Under the pieces are notes generated by a model. That model worked only from the letters and a program-made list of their open reading frames with translations. It did not search any database and was not told the DNA's origin. Below, piece after piece: positions 44,077 through 54,875 of a stretch of DNA of 64,000 bases (the first letter of the stretch is position 1; every line of letters begins with the position of its first letter). The stretch spans positions 2,294,001-2,358,000 of the forward strand of contig JALBUN010000001.1 in assembly GCA_025174535.1 (NCBI GenBank). The letters run 5' to 3'. This DNA is from Cantharellus purpuraceus (Eukaryota > Basidiomycota > Agaricomycetes > Cantharellales > Hydnaceae). Both the position numbers and the translations under genes were made by a program.

Positions 44077-46402
44077 TTACATGATACCAAACTAGGTCCT
44101 TCTTTCTGGGGAGAAGCAGCCTTAGCATTCACTCTTCTCCACAACTGCTCTCCCACTTCTGCGCTTTCCCATGGGACTCCATATGAAGCCTGGCACGGTC
44201 ACAAGCCATCTGTTGCACATTTCAGGGTATTTGGCTCCACTGCGTTTGTCCATGTCCCCAAATCTAAAAGACGCCACCTTGAATCACACTCTACCAAGTG
44301 TGTCATGATTGGATATGAAACTGGGACTAAGGCATGGCAACTGTGGGACCCAGTCGGAAGGAGGGTATTGATAAGCAGGGATGTCATTTTTGATGAATCT
44401 GGTCACCCACATACATCCACCACGCACAATCCACCACAGCAACTTGTGCAACTTCCTGATGATGTGGCCATTCACCAGACCTCTACTTCCCCTCCAGTTA
44501 TTCCTCCAGCTACCCCCTTTACTACCATTGCCAGACGTTGCAACACCATCCCCTACATCCCCTCCACCATCCCCATCTCCACCTCTACCACCTGACCCAC
44601 CTCTGAGACGTTCAACACGCATCCACATCCCTCCCCAACCATGGTGGCTTGTCCCAAATGCTGCCCAGTACAGGAATCCTCCACTCGAGTCAGAGGGAAG
44701 AGATGATCCAACTGAGGGGGTGGACGATGCCCAGAATGAGGGGGTGGAACAGGCTGAATCTGCCATACCATCTGTCCAACATCCACTTCAGGAACCTGTC
44801 AACCTCAGCAATGCTCCTGACCTCCCTGAACCATCCACTTATCAGGAAGCCATGTCTAGAGTTGATGCACCATGGTGGAGAGAGTCCTGCAATGATGAAT
44901 ATCAGTCGCTCATGGACAACAATGTTTGGACGGTGGTGGACCTCCCTGCAGGGAAGAAGGCCGTGGGATCCAAATGAGTATTCAGACTTAAGAAGCACCC
45001 TGATGGATCCATTGAGTGCTTCAGATCTAGAGTGGTTGCAAAAGGATACACGCAGAAGGCAGGGATTGACTTCACGGAAACATTTGCCCCTGTTGTGAGA
45101 TTCAACACGCTCAGAGTGCTCCTGGCCATCACCGCCCTTGAGGATCTGGAATTGGACCAAGTTGACTTCAAATCTGCCTATTTGAATGGTGATATTGAAG
45201 AAGAGGTCTACATGGAACTTCCAGAAGGGTACAAGCAGGGAGACAAGGTCGGGAGACTGAACAAGGCCATCTACGGAACCAGGCAAGGAGGAAACAGGTG
45301 GCATGCCAAACTGGATGATGCTTTCCATCACATGGGATTCACCAGATCCAAAGTGGACAGCTGCCTTTACCTCTACATCCAAGGACCCATCAAAGTCTAC
45401 ATCCCCGTCTACGTTGACGATCAGCTCATGGCATGCAACAGTCGCACCCATCTTGACAAAGTAAAGCTTGAGCTGTCGCAACACTTCAAAATGAAGGACA
45501 TGGGACCTGCCAGGTACATTGTTGGTCTGGAAATCCACAGGGACAGGAGAAAGAGGACGTTGCACCTTAACCAGCACAAGTATGCACTGGATGTTTTGAA
45601 GCGGTTCAACATGGAGAATTGCAAGCCAGTGTCTACCCCTCTTGATCCAGGCTGTCATCTCTCCAAGGATCTCTGTCCACAGTCAAAGGAGGACGTTGAG
45701 GCTATGAGAGGTGTTCCGTACCTTGCCGCTGTTGGGAGCCTGAATTACCTTGCGATTGGAACCAGACCGGACATTGCACATGCAGTTGGTGAACTTTGAC
45801 AATTCAACTCAAATCCTGGTTTAGGTCATTGGAAGGCGGTGCAGCACATGCTCAAATATCTCAAGGGGACTACCGAACTGGGATTGACGTATTGACCTCC
45901 AGACCCTGGCTCCCAAGCGATGCTCCAGGCCTACTGTGATGCCAACTATGCAGGGGATGAGGATAGGAGACGGTCAATGACTGGATACGCCTTCTTCATT
46001 GGTGGAGCAGCAGTCAGTTGGAGCAGCAAATGACAACCAACAGTGGCAACATCCTCATCTGATGCTGAATACATGTCAGCCAACTTTGCGGGACGTGAAG
46101 CCATGTGGTTGAAACAGTTGCTGACTGAACTTGGCTACCATCTTCCTCCAGTTACGCTTTATTGCGACAGCCAACCTGCCATTGCCATATCCAAGAACCC
46201 TGAACATCACTCCAGGATGAAGCACATTGATGTCATGTATCACTGGTTGAGGGAAAAGGTGGAAAGGAGATTGCTGAAACTTCAGTTTGTGCCGACACAT
46301 GAGATGGTAGCTGATGTGCTAACCAAGAGTCTGGTGGGTGCTAAGCATGTGAAGTTCAGAGATGGATTGGGTATTTGGAGCATTGAAGGGACGCTTCATT
46401 GA
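44077..46402 (+). pseudogene. copia integrase C-terminus, RT and RNase H
   Basis: Starts with SFWGEAALAFTLLHNC, then the linker, then RT: VVAKGYTQKAGIDFTETFAP, DFKSAYLNGDIEEEVYMELP and the active site VYVDDQLMAC. RNase H has YCDANYAGDEDRRRSMTGYA, SSSDAEYMSANFAG and ADVLTKSLVGAKH. Stops: TGA at 44976, 45797, 45893 and 46031; at least the last (WSSK*QPT) fits CGA decay. The stop is TGA at 46400-46402, just before the purine tract GAGGGGG. Confidence 0.9.
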
Positions 46403-46409
46403 GGGGGTG

Positions 46410-46563
46410 TGTTGGAATGCACTGAAGGTCCCTGGAAAGTTTGGTATGATATGGATTATTCTGTGAGAAGATATGAGTGTTTTATGTGTTACAAGTTTGC
46501 TTTTTTGCTGAGTTTGTATTTTGGCTTATCTAATAACATATAACTTCGCTTTTGAGCTCTACA
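46410..46563 (+). repeat. copia 3' LTR
   Basis: 154 bp, preceded by GAGGGGGTG. It ends GAGCTCTACA, followed by GTATTTTGAC, which is unit B orf3 read backwards. Confidence 0.92.
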
Positions 46564-46904
46564 GTATTTTGACATGTGGAGGTGGCTTAACATGCCCGTG
46601 GAGCTCGGTGTATTTTTGATAGTCCTCTGTGTCCAGAGACCAGTGTGACGTATTATTAGAAGAGATGTTGGAGAGGGGAATAGAATTGGAAGCCATGTGA
46701 ATGATGATGAAAGGATTAGTGTGAATCAAAGGCTAATAATGATTGATGGTGATGAAACATGAGTGATGATCAATGGCTAGAATTAGAGACTGAGGTAGAG
46801 AGGGAGTTGCAGCGCTATTTAAAAGTTTGGTACGAAAAGATGCTGGCGGAGTTGGACTGTCAGAGTGGTTCGATATACATTCCTCAATGCGTCCTGGCTC
46901 GTCA
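46564..46904 (-). mobile_element. unit B, left half (inverted)
   Basis: Sense runs from 46904 (TGACGAGCC) through the TATA-like box to orf3 residues around 45, ending ...TCAAAATAC at 46564 where copia begins. The other half of the same unit is at 56777 on the plus strand. The left target side is gypsy D integrase (HIRVS). Confidence 0.85.
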
Positions 46905-47473
46905 ACAGTGACACCCTAATGTGGATAATACCGTATTTCTTGGCTAACCATCCCAATCCCATAACGATGGGAGCACCATTGTCCATTACTATTTCAGCCA
47001 CTGCCCTCCACCTGCAGAGGATATGGTTAAAAATGAATTTTCCTACTGCCATACCCATCTCCTTCCTCCACACATCCCACTCAGCATATGCAGAAAGGCT
47101 ACATCGCCCTTGACAGATGTATCGATACCCTTGAGCTATGGGCATGAGGATCGTGACCAGGAATACCTTCATGAAGAGAGTCACTGGTACTGAAATAGTT
47201 CGCCATCCATCTGTGGCCCCCACTCATGTGAGATTTGAGGCTTCGTGTATAGATTCATCAAGTGCAAGAAGTAGTAAGCCATGGAATCCACCGTGGCATT
47301 GAACTGTGGGCGCTCATGACCCAATAACAAACGACATGCCCCTTTGACCGGCCCATCCTTCATCCTTAGTCCCTTCTGCATTAAGCCATTCATTTCATGC
47401 TGGATCCAGGTTGTTACCCATACACCCATGTCTAGAGCCGCATCTATCCACTCTTCAGCCCTTTCTTCTGACT
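46905..47473 (-). pseudogene. gypsy D integrase N-terminal half
   Basis: Readable: RPQFNATVDSMAYYFLHLMN before the core, then EWDVWRKEMGMAVGKFIFNH, EIVMDNGAPIVMGLGWLAKK, KYGIIHIRVS. The core continues at 58709 on the opposite strand (PYNKQANGIVECSHH). The zinc finger region lies before LTR F. Confidence 0.82.
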
Positions 47474-47990
47474 TGTTATGTACTAGGTCCGAATGGGGGT
47501 CGGAGGTTGGGTCGGAGTCAGAGAGGGAATCAGGGTACGTCATGGGGGTCGGAACGGACTTGGCTTCAGCTTATGTGCTGCGCCCTCACTAATACCGGTG
47601 TCTGAGATTTTGGAGACAGAGTATGACTTAGATAGTTAGGATCGGACTTAGGAACTAGGTGTGATTCAATATTCAACCTGGGGATGAAGTCCCCAGTCGG
47701 ACAGCTTAAATACATATTTGAAATCTAATAATAATTACTCCGGTGATGGGTCTCCGAGGCCGACGGCCTTACATGAGTATGTCCGAGGTCCGACAGGGAT
47801 GGATGTTTGGGTTCCTATGGTGATGCTGATGCATCAATCGGGACCGGAGACGGATGGGCGAGATTCAGCGGTGACAATCAGACAGATAAATGGAGACGTG
47901 ACAGTTTCCAAATGGAGTATAGATTTCATATGCGTGGGGATCTGAGTGGTTCGGATGGGGATCTGGGCGTTAATGAATATAGTCATAACA
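47474..47990 (+). repeat. solo LTR F in gypsy D pol
   Basis: 517 bp, TGTTATGTACTAGG ... TAGTCATAACA, direct repeat TGACT at 47469-47473 and 47991-47995. Confidence 0.94.
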
Positions 47991-50507
47991 TGACTCCTCC
48001 TCATCTTCACTATCCTCCAAGGAAGCCTGTCATCGCAATAGACCGTCAGGTCCAACATGCTCCTTCCCTGGTACATGGACTAGGGTGAAGTCAAACAGTA
48101 GAATGGCGGCAATCCATTGGTTGATCATGGCATTGGGCTGTACATCAGGGTTGTTCAACATGCCTTTGATGTACTTTGCATTGACCTCAACTTGAAACAT
48201 CAGAAGGCCAACTAGGTAAAGCCTGGCTGCATGCAATGCCTGAAACAGCCCATACAGTTCCAGTTTCGACTGAGAATAGTTAGCCTCTCATGCATTCCAG
48301 CACAAGGAGCCAAATCGGGCTGGGAGACACTCTCCAGACTCGCCCATCTGCAACAAAACCCATCCTACACCAATAGTCGACAAATCCACTGCGAGAATAA
48401 CAGGTCTGCCACACCTATAGTCAATGGACACCAATGGTGGTAACCTATTCATTGTGTCCTTCAAGGCCTGCATTGCCCCCGCCGCTTCATTGCTCCAACG
48501 AAATTCGACATGTTTCTTAGTCAAATCTGTGAGCAGCTGCGCTATTTCTGTGAAGTGTTCGATGAAGATCCACACTGTCCACAAGTGCCAAGGAAGCCTC
48601 TAACTTCCAATGCTGACTTACATGGCGGCCAGGTGAGGACCTTCTTGATTTTGGAAAGGTCAGGGGCCCGCCCTTGAGCATTGCAACGAATGCCCGTGAC
48701 AAGAACATCTGGTACCGCAATCAACAATTTTGGACCAGAAATGGTTACACCGGCATACTCAAGGCGGTGAAGAACTCGATGTACATCAACCAGATGTTCC
48801 CACACAAAACAACGGATGCCTGGGTTAGCCTTGAGAACTTCCGGCTGCCCAGCACTGTCCAAATAATATGAGGTGGGGCCAAGAATGATGACATCATCAA
48901 TGAAAGGTCTGGCATCTGGCTCATACTGCAGTATGAACTCCATATCTGCCTGAAAAATAGGGACCGAGTTTGTCCATCCCATAGGAAGGACTGTAAGGTG
49001 ATGGGGTCCCAGCGGCATCTGGAAGGTGGTGAGGTCTCTTGATTCCTCGGCTAATGGGCGATGATCATATCCCATGAACACATTGGCCAGGGTATAAATC
49101 GCTCTGCCCCCACATCGTTCCATGAAGGTCTCCACTCCTGGTGGTAGGCTGGCATCTTTCACTGTGACCACATTAAGTGGCTGTAAATCATGAACTGGGT
49201 GCAGGGCACTGTTCTTTTTGACCACACAGAACCAGCGAGATCAATAGGACAATGTAGATGGTTCATAAACACCTGATGAGATTTTGTTGCGTATGATGAT
49301 ATCAACAATGTGATTGAAGAGCCCAGGAGGAATTGGGTAGTTTCTCTGCACCCATGGTTCGTGTTCGACCGTTGGAATGATCACTGGTGGGGAGTACTCG
49401 TCCTTGAAACATCCCTTTTCTGCCTCTGTCCAAGCTAAAGCCTGTTCTTTCTCCTTTAGGATGTTAAATACTAGTTTTATTTCCTCATCCCACAGGAAAC
49501 TGCTAGATGAGACTCCCAAGGCCTCCCACCAGTCTCTGGTCAATCTTTTTCCAAACTGTTGAGTGGGTGTTAGCAGAACTAACGTTGTTATGGGGTCTTC
49601 TGGGAAGTGGCATTTCGCTCGAGCATGCATGGGCATCATCGTTGGGATGGGGCAGACTTTCTGCTCCACTCGTTTGTACACCAAAACTTCTTGTGATGGG
49701 GCATACTGCGCCAAGACTGACCCCACCTTGATAGGTCCTCCAGACGTCCTGATATTACTACTGGATCCCAGTCTAAATCAGGTGTTGTGTGTAATATGTG
49801 TGTTTTAGCAACTCGAGGAGGTGGGGCATATGGTCACGTGTGAACCACAGTTGTGATCGTCTCATCCTCTTGACTATGCAGAATCAGAGAGTCCGTTTGG
49901 CCTAATACTTCTAATCCTGCAACAAATTTGAAGGGCCGTCCTAGCAAGAGCTTGTACAGGGCAGGATTGACGACATGTGCCTGAACGTGAAAGGTGAGAC
50001 CTCCCACAGCAACTGGTAGTTCCTGGCAAAGTCCTAGAGTACTAGCATCACCGCCGTTTGCGTCCTCCATTGTTAATCACATGGAGCAGTCCACAATCAC
50101 TCCCAGTATGCATACCACATCCTCATGAACACAATGGAAGATCCTGAGTCCAGCAACACTGACACAGCCAACCCCTTAATGATAGTGTCAACTTCCCTTA
50201 GAGGTAACAACTTTTACAAAGGAGTTCCACTGGTACACAGATGGGGGCAGTCTTGATTCGTGTTGCAGTGAGTGCCTTGGGGTCAACCGCAGATGATCCA
50301 GTCTCTAATGCTGTACAGGTTGTCTTGCACAGGTTCACCATGCCTTTGTGCATATCCATACTGGTGCTCAACAGGTGTTTCAAAGACACTGTCACTGGTG
50401 TATCTGGTGCCTGTTGTAGGACAGTGTTGGTGAGATTTGGATCTTCGATTTTTGACTTAAAGGAATATTGAGGTGGTTGCCAGGTTGTTTGTACTGCTGG
50501 CACAGGG
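47991..50507 (-). pseudogene. gypsy D protease, RT and RNase H
   Basis: Reads from 50507 down: gag/protease linker (QPPQYSFKSKIEDPNLTNTV), retropepsin (VLLDSGSSIV, LLLGRPFKFVAGLEV), RT (ALHPVHDLQPLNVVTVKDAS, GPHHLTVLPMGWTNSVPIFQ and polymerase site PFIDDVIILGP), RNase H (ILAVDLSTIGVGW, FDFTLVHVPGKEHVGPDGLL). The IDD variant is usual for this subgroup. There are about five stops or shifts. Solo LTR G abuts the 5' side at 50508-50512. Confidence 0.82.
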
Positions 50508-50512
50508 GAAGT

Positions 50513-51892
50513 TGTTTTGGAACCCGCAAAATTATGGTGTTAGGGCAAACTCTAAATCACCACAATTCCGTGAATTTAACGTTTGTACTTTGGTTACAAT
50601 CCTTTGTATTGGTCAATGCAGACTATACGCAGAAAGGTAATACGTTTCTTAGCAGCAAGAAATGAATAAGACTTCCAGAGTCTAGAGTTCACGGACGCTT
50701 AGGGGTCCAGATATTCCAAAAAGAGGGGAATGCACTTAGAGGCTAAAGGAAGTAGGTGGATGAATCCAACCGTCCAACCAGTGGCACTCAGAAGCAGGTA
50801 ACAGCAATGTGTGAAGTAGTCTAGCAACTGCTTCACACAAGTTCAAGCTTCTAATGCTCTGCAAAGGCAGTACACACTAGTTACTTAAACAAGAGCACTA
50901 ATGGCAGGACTATTGACAGACAATCTCACCCTGTAGATTCGTAGTCACGTGAGGCAGATACTACACTCACGCCCAAAGCAGGAATATCACTACTTCAAGT
51001 GCAATCAAGTACAGTTACACAACTGTAAAAGATCCTTGAACTGGTAATCAACAGTTACTGAGATAGAGGATGACACTGTATGTCACTCTAGTCACACTGG
51101 TGTGCAGAAGATGGGTAGAATATGATGATATGTTATTCTTTCAGAGGCAGAATGGCCTCCTTATATATTGTATTTACAGGGGCTGACTAATGCTTCTGGA
51201 ATATTCTACCTATTAATAGATGGAAACTACTGGAAGGTTGTGGAAGGTGGAAGAAAGGGGTAGAATATTCCAAGCCAATCACAGGATCTGATCACAGCAC
51301 TAACACTGATCAGGAGCTGAATAATGGTTCTGGAAAGTTCTATCTAATAATAGAGGGAAACAGCTAGAATGTTATGGAAAGGGGTAGAATATTCCAAGGC
51401 AATCACCTGATTTGATCACCCATCAGCTGATCTGATCCCTGAGCTAGGCACTGATCAGGCAAAAAGAAGGGTGTCCACCCTGTTTTCTGCACTGGTTTGG
51501 ACAGCCATGGATAGCCACATGTCAGGTGATGATCTGCATGGAAAATAGTGCCCTGAGAGGCTGTGGTTGTTAAGTTACAGAATATTTATTGATCAGAGAC
51601 ATCTGAGCTTGAATTGAGGCCAAATGCCTGGTCCAAAAGGGGAGAGCCGGCTGCGCGAAGGTTTGTGGGCGCCTATGGGTCCACAACTGTAGCACAGCAG
51701 AAATAAATGATTCTGAGCTGAGTTCTGCATGGAATATTCCCGAAAAAATATGGAAAAATAGAGAATATTTGAATAAGTCCATTCCAGGTACAAGCATCAA
51801 ATATATGCTGATATTTAGGAATGGAAAAGCAAAGAATAGCACATTGGTGCTGCATAAATGGAATTTGATAGGGAAAAGGTGGTTCCCATACA
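50513..51892 (-). repeat. solo LTR G in gypsy D gag
   Basis: 1380 bp, same ends as 28210-29640, direct repeat GAAGT (50508-50512, 51893-51897). Relative to the other copy it lacks 51 bp just before the last 60-70 bp, between short TTAAATT/TTCATT matches. Confidence 0.94.
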
Positions 51893-52544
51893 GAAGTCGT
51901 AGCACCAGTTCAGGTAGTTACTACAGCCTCATCCTGGACCTCTTTGATTTCTACTATGTATGCCTCTGCCCGGCCCTCACAACCACCAGTCTCCATATAG
52001 AATAAACTGCCGTCCCTGGGAGGCACATCCTGTTTGGTTGGTTTCTCTATGTTACTTCTGGAATCCGAACAGGGTTGGTCACCCACCGCTAGGTACAATG
52101 AGGTTTGCTTAGGAGCTCCATCATCTATCCATGTCGATGGCAGCATGTGGGGGTTCTCAGAGTAGAATTTATCAATGACATACTGCAGCCTGTTTGGGTG
52201 GTTCTCAATCCAAGCATTATTGGGCCACCTATACCATGAATCTTGTATGATGATTTTCCCTTCCTGAACATATTGTGCTGCAATGCCACACTGTTTTGTC
52301 CAGCAACCAGGCCGACGACAGAAACCACAAGTCTTTGGAGCCGGATCTCCTGGGAATGATCCCTGTGGCTGAAATGCAAAGGTGTGAGTGCCAGGGAACA
52401 GTCCTGATGGAGGCGGATAGTTGCAGAGGCCGCGTTTGGTGGAACATAGACTGCAGGTCCAGGGAATCTCATGGCCATAGCTGGCAGGGTGATGATTAGT
52501 TTCGCATATACAACTGCATAAAACGGCTCCATGACCTGTAGTGA
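51893..52544 (-). pseudogene. gypsy D gag
   Basis: From ATG 52532 (MEPFYAVVYAKLIITLPAMA), with a proline-rich region and, after a frame change, a cysteine cluster CGFCRRPGCWTKQC (a CX2CX4CX4C form in place of CCHC) and EGKIIIQDSWYRWPNNAW. Cut by LTR G at 51892. Confidence 0.7.
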
Positions 52545-53025
52545 GTTTAATTTTGTTACCAGTTACTGTACTTTGCTTTTTCTTACTTACTTGTTTCCTT
52601 TATTCTCGATGTTGTTTAGATCTGGTTTCAGAGAGAGAGAGTGAGAGAAAGAGAGGCTGCACAACTCCTGCCCTTGTCGTTATTTGCCAGGTCTTTTTAT
52701 TTACAACAGAGACAATAGGGTGAACTGTGTGGAACAGTGGGGAATGGGTGGAATGGAACAGACAATGGAGCATGTGGAACAGGTGGGACGGGTGGTACAG
52801 AACAGACAATAGAGTATGTGGAAATGTGGAACGGATAGTGTGGAAGTGGATATTGGAGTTCGTGACACATGGAAGCGGAATTGACACCCGTCCTATCTGT
52901 TTTATAGTGATCATGAACAAGTAGAGGAAAGAAAATAGAAAAGAGAGAAGGAAATTAAAGAAAAGGAGATCAAAGAAAAAGACTGAAAACTTGTGATCTT
53001 CACTAGAGAGCGGCACTCTCTTACA
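52545..53025 (-). repeat. 5' LTR of gypsy D (3' end deleted)
   Basis: Starts TGTAAGAGAGTGCC at 53025 in sense and matches 59449-59960. It lacks the last about 80 bp present in the 3' LTR and has a single copy of the 85-bp block duplicated there. 5 bp before it (CTTGT in sense) nearly match the TTGTG after the 3' LTR. Confidence 0.82.
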
Positions 53026-54875
53026 ACAAGACAAAGCTATTCACCTCATGCTCTTATTTGGATCATCCATTGGGTGTCCTTTACTGAGTCTAGCCCTTCT
53101 TTTAGGAAGGACTGCATTGTGGGTAGCTCATGTTTAGAGTTACCCCCTTGGCATCATTTATTCATGCCAATACTCCTTCATATTGAGTTTATACCCTGTG
53201 ATGGGGTACGAAGAGCATTGGTATTATGCTCTCCATTGGTGGGGACTTCTTCAGTTCCCATCATGATTTGGCCTGGGCCATTAAAGTCCAAGCATATTCC
53301 TAGCTTTCATAGGAATGGGGTACCGAGTATTACATCGTAATACTCAATGTTGGTGACATCGAAGTATTCTTCAATGTCCCAACTACCAAACTTTATGGTA
53401 GTGTAAGTACCATAATTTATGGTACTCCTACTCCCAATGCACGCTAATTGCAGTGTGATGGGTTGCTCTAGTGTGAAGGTTTTCATACCTGTCGCGCATG
53501 TGAATTCAGGGGATATCATTACCCAGAGATTGTTTTATTATTTATGCGTGGCCTATTGGGTCATGCTGTCAACTTCTGTCAGCTCCTATGATTATACATA
53601 GGTTCAGTTGATTTGTCAATGCTGACAGCAGCTATATGCAGCTGTTGTGATTCCCTGCTTCTTGGGAATCTTATTGCACTACAGAAACACACTGCATAGG
53701 TGTGTTTTGGTGGAATTCAATCATTGGGTCAAATTTGTATTGCATTAGAGCAATACATTGGCATAGCCTCCTTTTCAGGGGTGTCATCTTGGTCGTCTCA
53801 TTCGTATGGGGCAACCTCCTCATCCCATTCATCTGCTACTTCTATAGCTGACAATTTTTCGTCTAGATGGTCCTTGGGATCATCCATTGCTTCTTCATGT
53901 TCTCCCTCTATCAGGGAGAATCTGTCTACATTGTCCTCCACTATGTGTGAGGACACATCCTTTCAGACCACAGCTGACCTTACGTTGCCCTTTAGTTTGG
54001 GGCAGTTGGGTTGCATGTGACCTGTCTGGCCACATTTGTAGCACACAATGTTACTGGTAACATTGTTCAATCGATCACCACTCGCATGTGCTGGTGGCTT
54101 CAATTGATAATTACCTTTAAAGGGGTAATTGTTGGAATTGGACCTGGAGCTTCCATTATGGGATTCCAACCTCAACACACTCACTTGTCATGAGTGTGTG
54201 TTGGGAGCCATATACACTTGTCCATGGGGCATGGGTCAACTCCCTGTATTCATCATACCAGTAGTTCTATTGACTACTGGCCTATGGTTATGGAGGACAC
54301 ATTAGTCGCATTCTCCAGGCATCACATACCATGGTGGTATTGCGTCACTTCCTCTATCATTTGAGCAGTTTCATACAACTGCTCGATACTGCTAAATTCA
54401 GCATTGAAGCCCTTCTTAAGGACTTCTTGTCTCAGAGGTTCATGCAGTTATGAACCTCTTCCTGTACATGTATGCATCCGGCAGCATTATCATGCGACCT
54501 GCATACTTATCTAGGTTGTTCATTAATTCATGAACAGTCCTTTGACCCTGTATTACTGAGTCAAATTTATTTGACACATGATGATGCATCAGGTTGTGTA
54601 GGAATCTATGCTGCAATCCTTGGATTGCAGTTTCCAGGGTCCAGTCTTGGACTGCCCTTATCGTAGTGTTCTACATTCCTGTAGAACCATTCCTGGGCCT
54701 TGCCTTTAAGGTGAGTGCCTAAGTACAATAGCTGAAACTTTGCACTTGATGGCCCTAGTAGATTATTCATCTTCAGCCATTGTAGCATACCTGCTCATGG
54801 CGGGTGTCTCCTGAAAGGCCTGCTGCTCATATGCACTGATAACTGTTCAGCACATGTCACAACTGTCAGTTTAAT
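53026..54875 (-). pseudogene. gypsy C gag and protease (inverted part of the large C element)
   Basis: From 54875 down: capsid (MLQWLKMNNLLGPSSAKFQL, THLKGKAQEWFYRNV), zinc knuckle (VCYKCGQTGHMQPNCPKLKG at about 54050), acidic linker, protease (53519-53307: MISPEFTCATGMKTFTLEQP, EYYDVILGTPFL) and the protease-RT linker ending at 53026, where gypsy D starts. RT of the same element resumes on the other strand at 60053. Stops are frequent. Inverted repeats such as AGTACCATAA/TTATGGTACT (near 53407-53426) are present. Confidence 0.82.

Larger units (their letters stand above)
40729..46563 (+). mobile_element. Ty1/copia element (copy 1, recombinant)
   Basis: Bounded by two 154-bp LTRs that differ at three positions or so. 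It contains gag, protease, integrase, RT and RNase H in copia order. The flanks do not match (GAAGA left, GTATT right), while the right flank matches the flank of the inverted copy at 56777. This marks it as the product of recombination between two copies. Internal damage: frameshift near 42760, a 565-bp MITE-like insert at 43512, and four TGA stops. Confidence 0.92.

Noticed and set aside
40724..46568. Copia element without target duplication taken as an assembly error
   Set aside because: The mismatch is explained by recombination with the inverted copy; the true partner flank is found at 56777.
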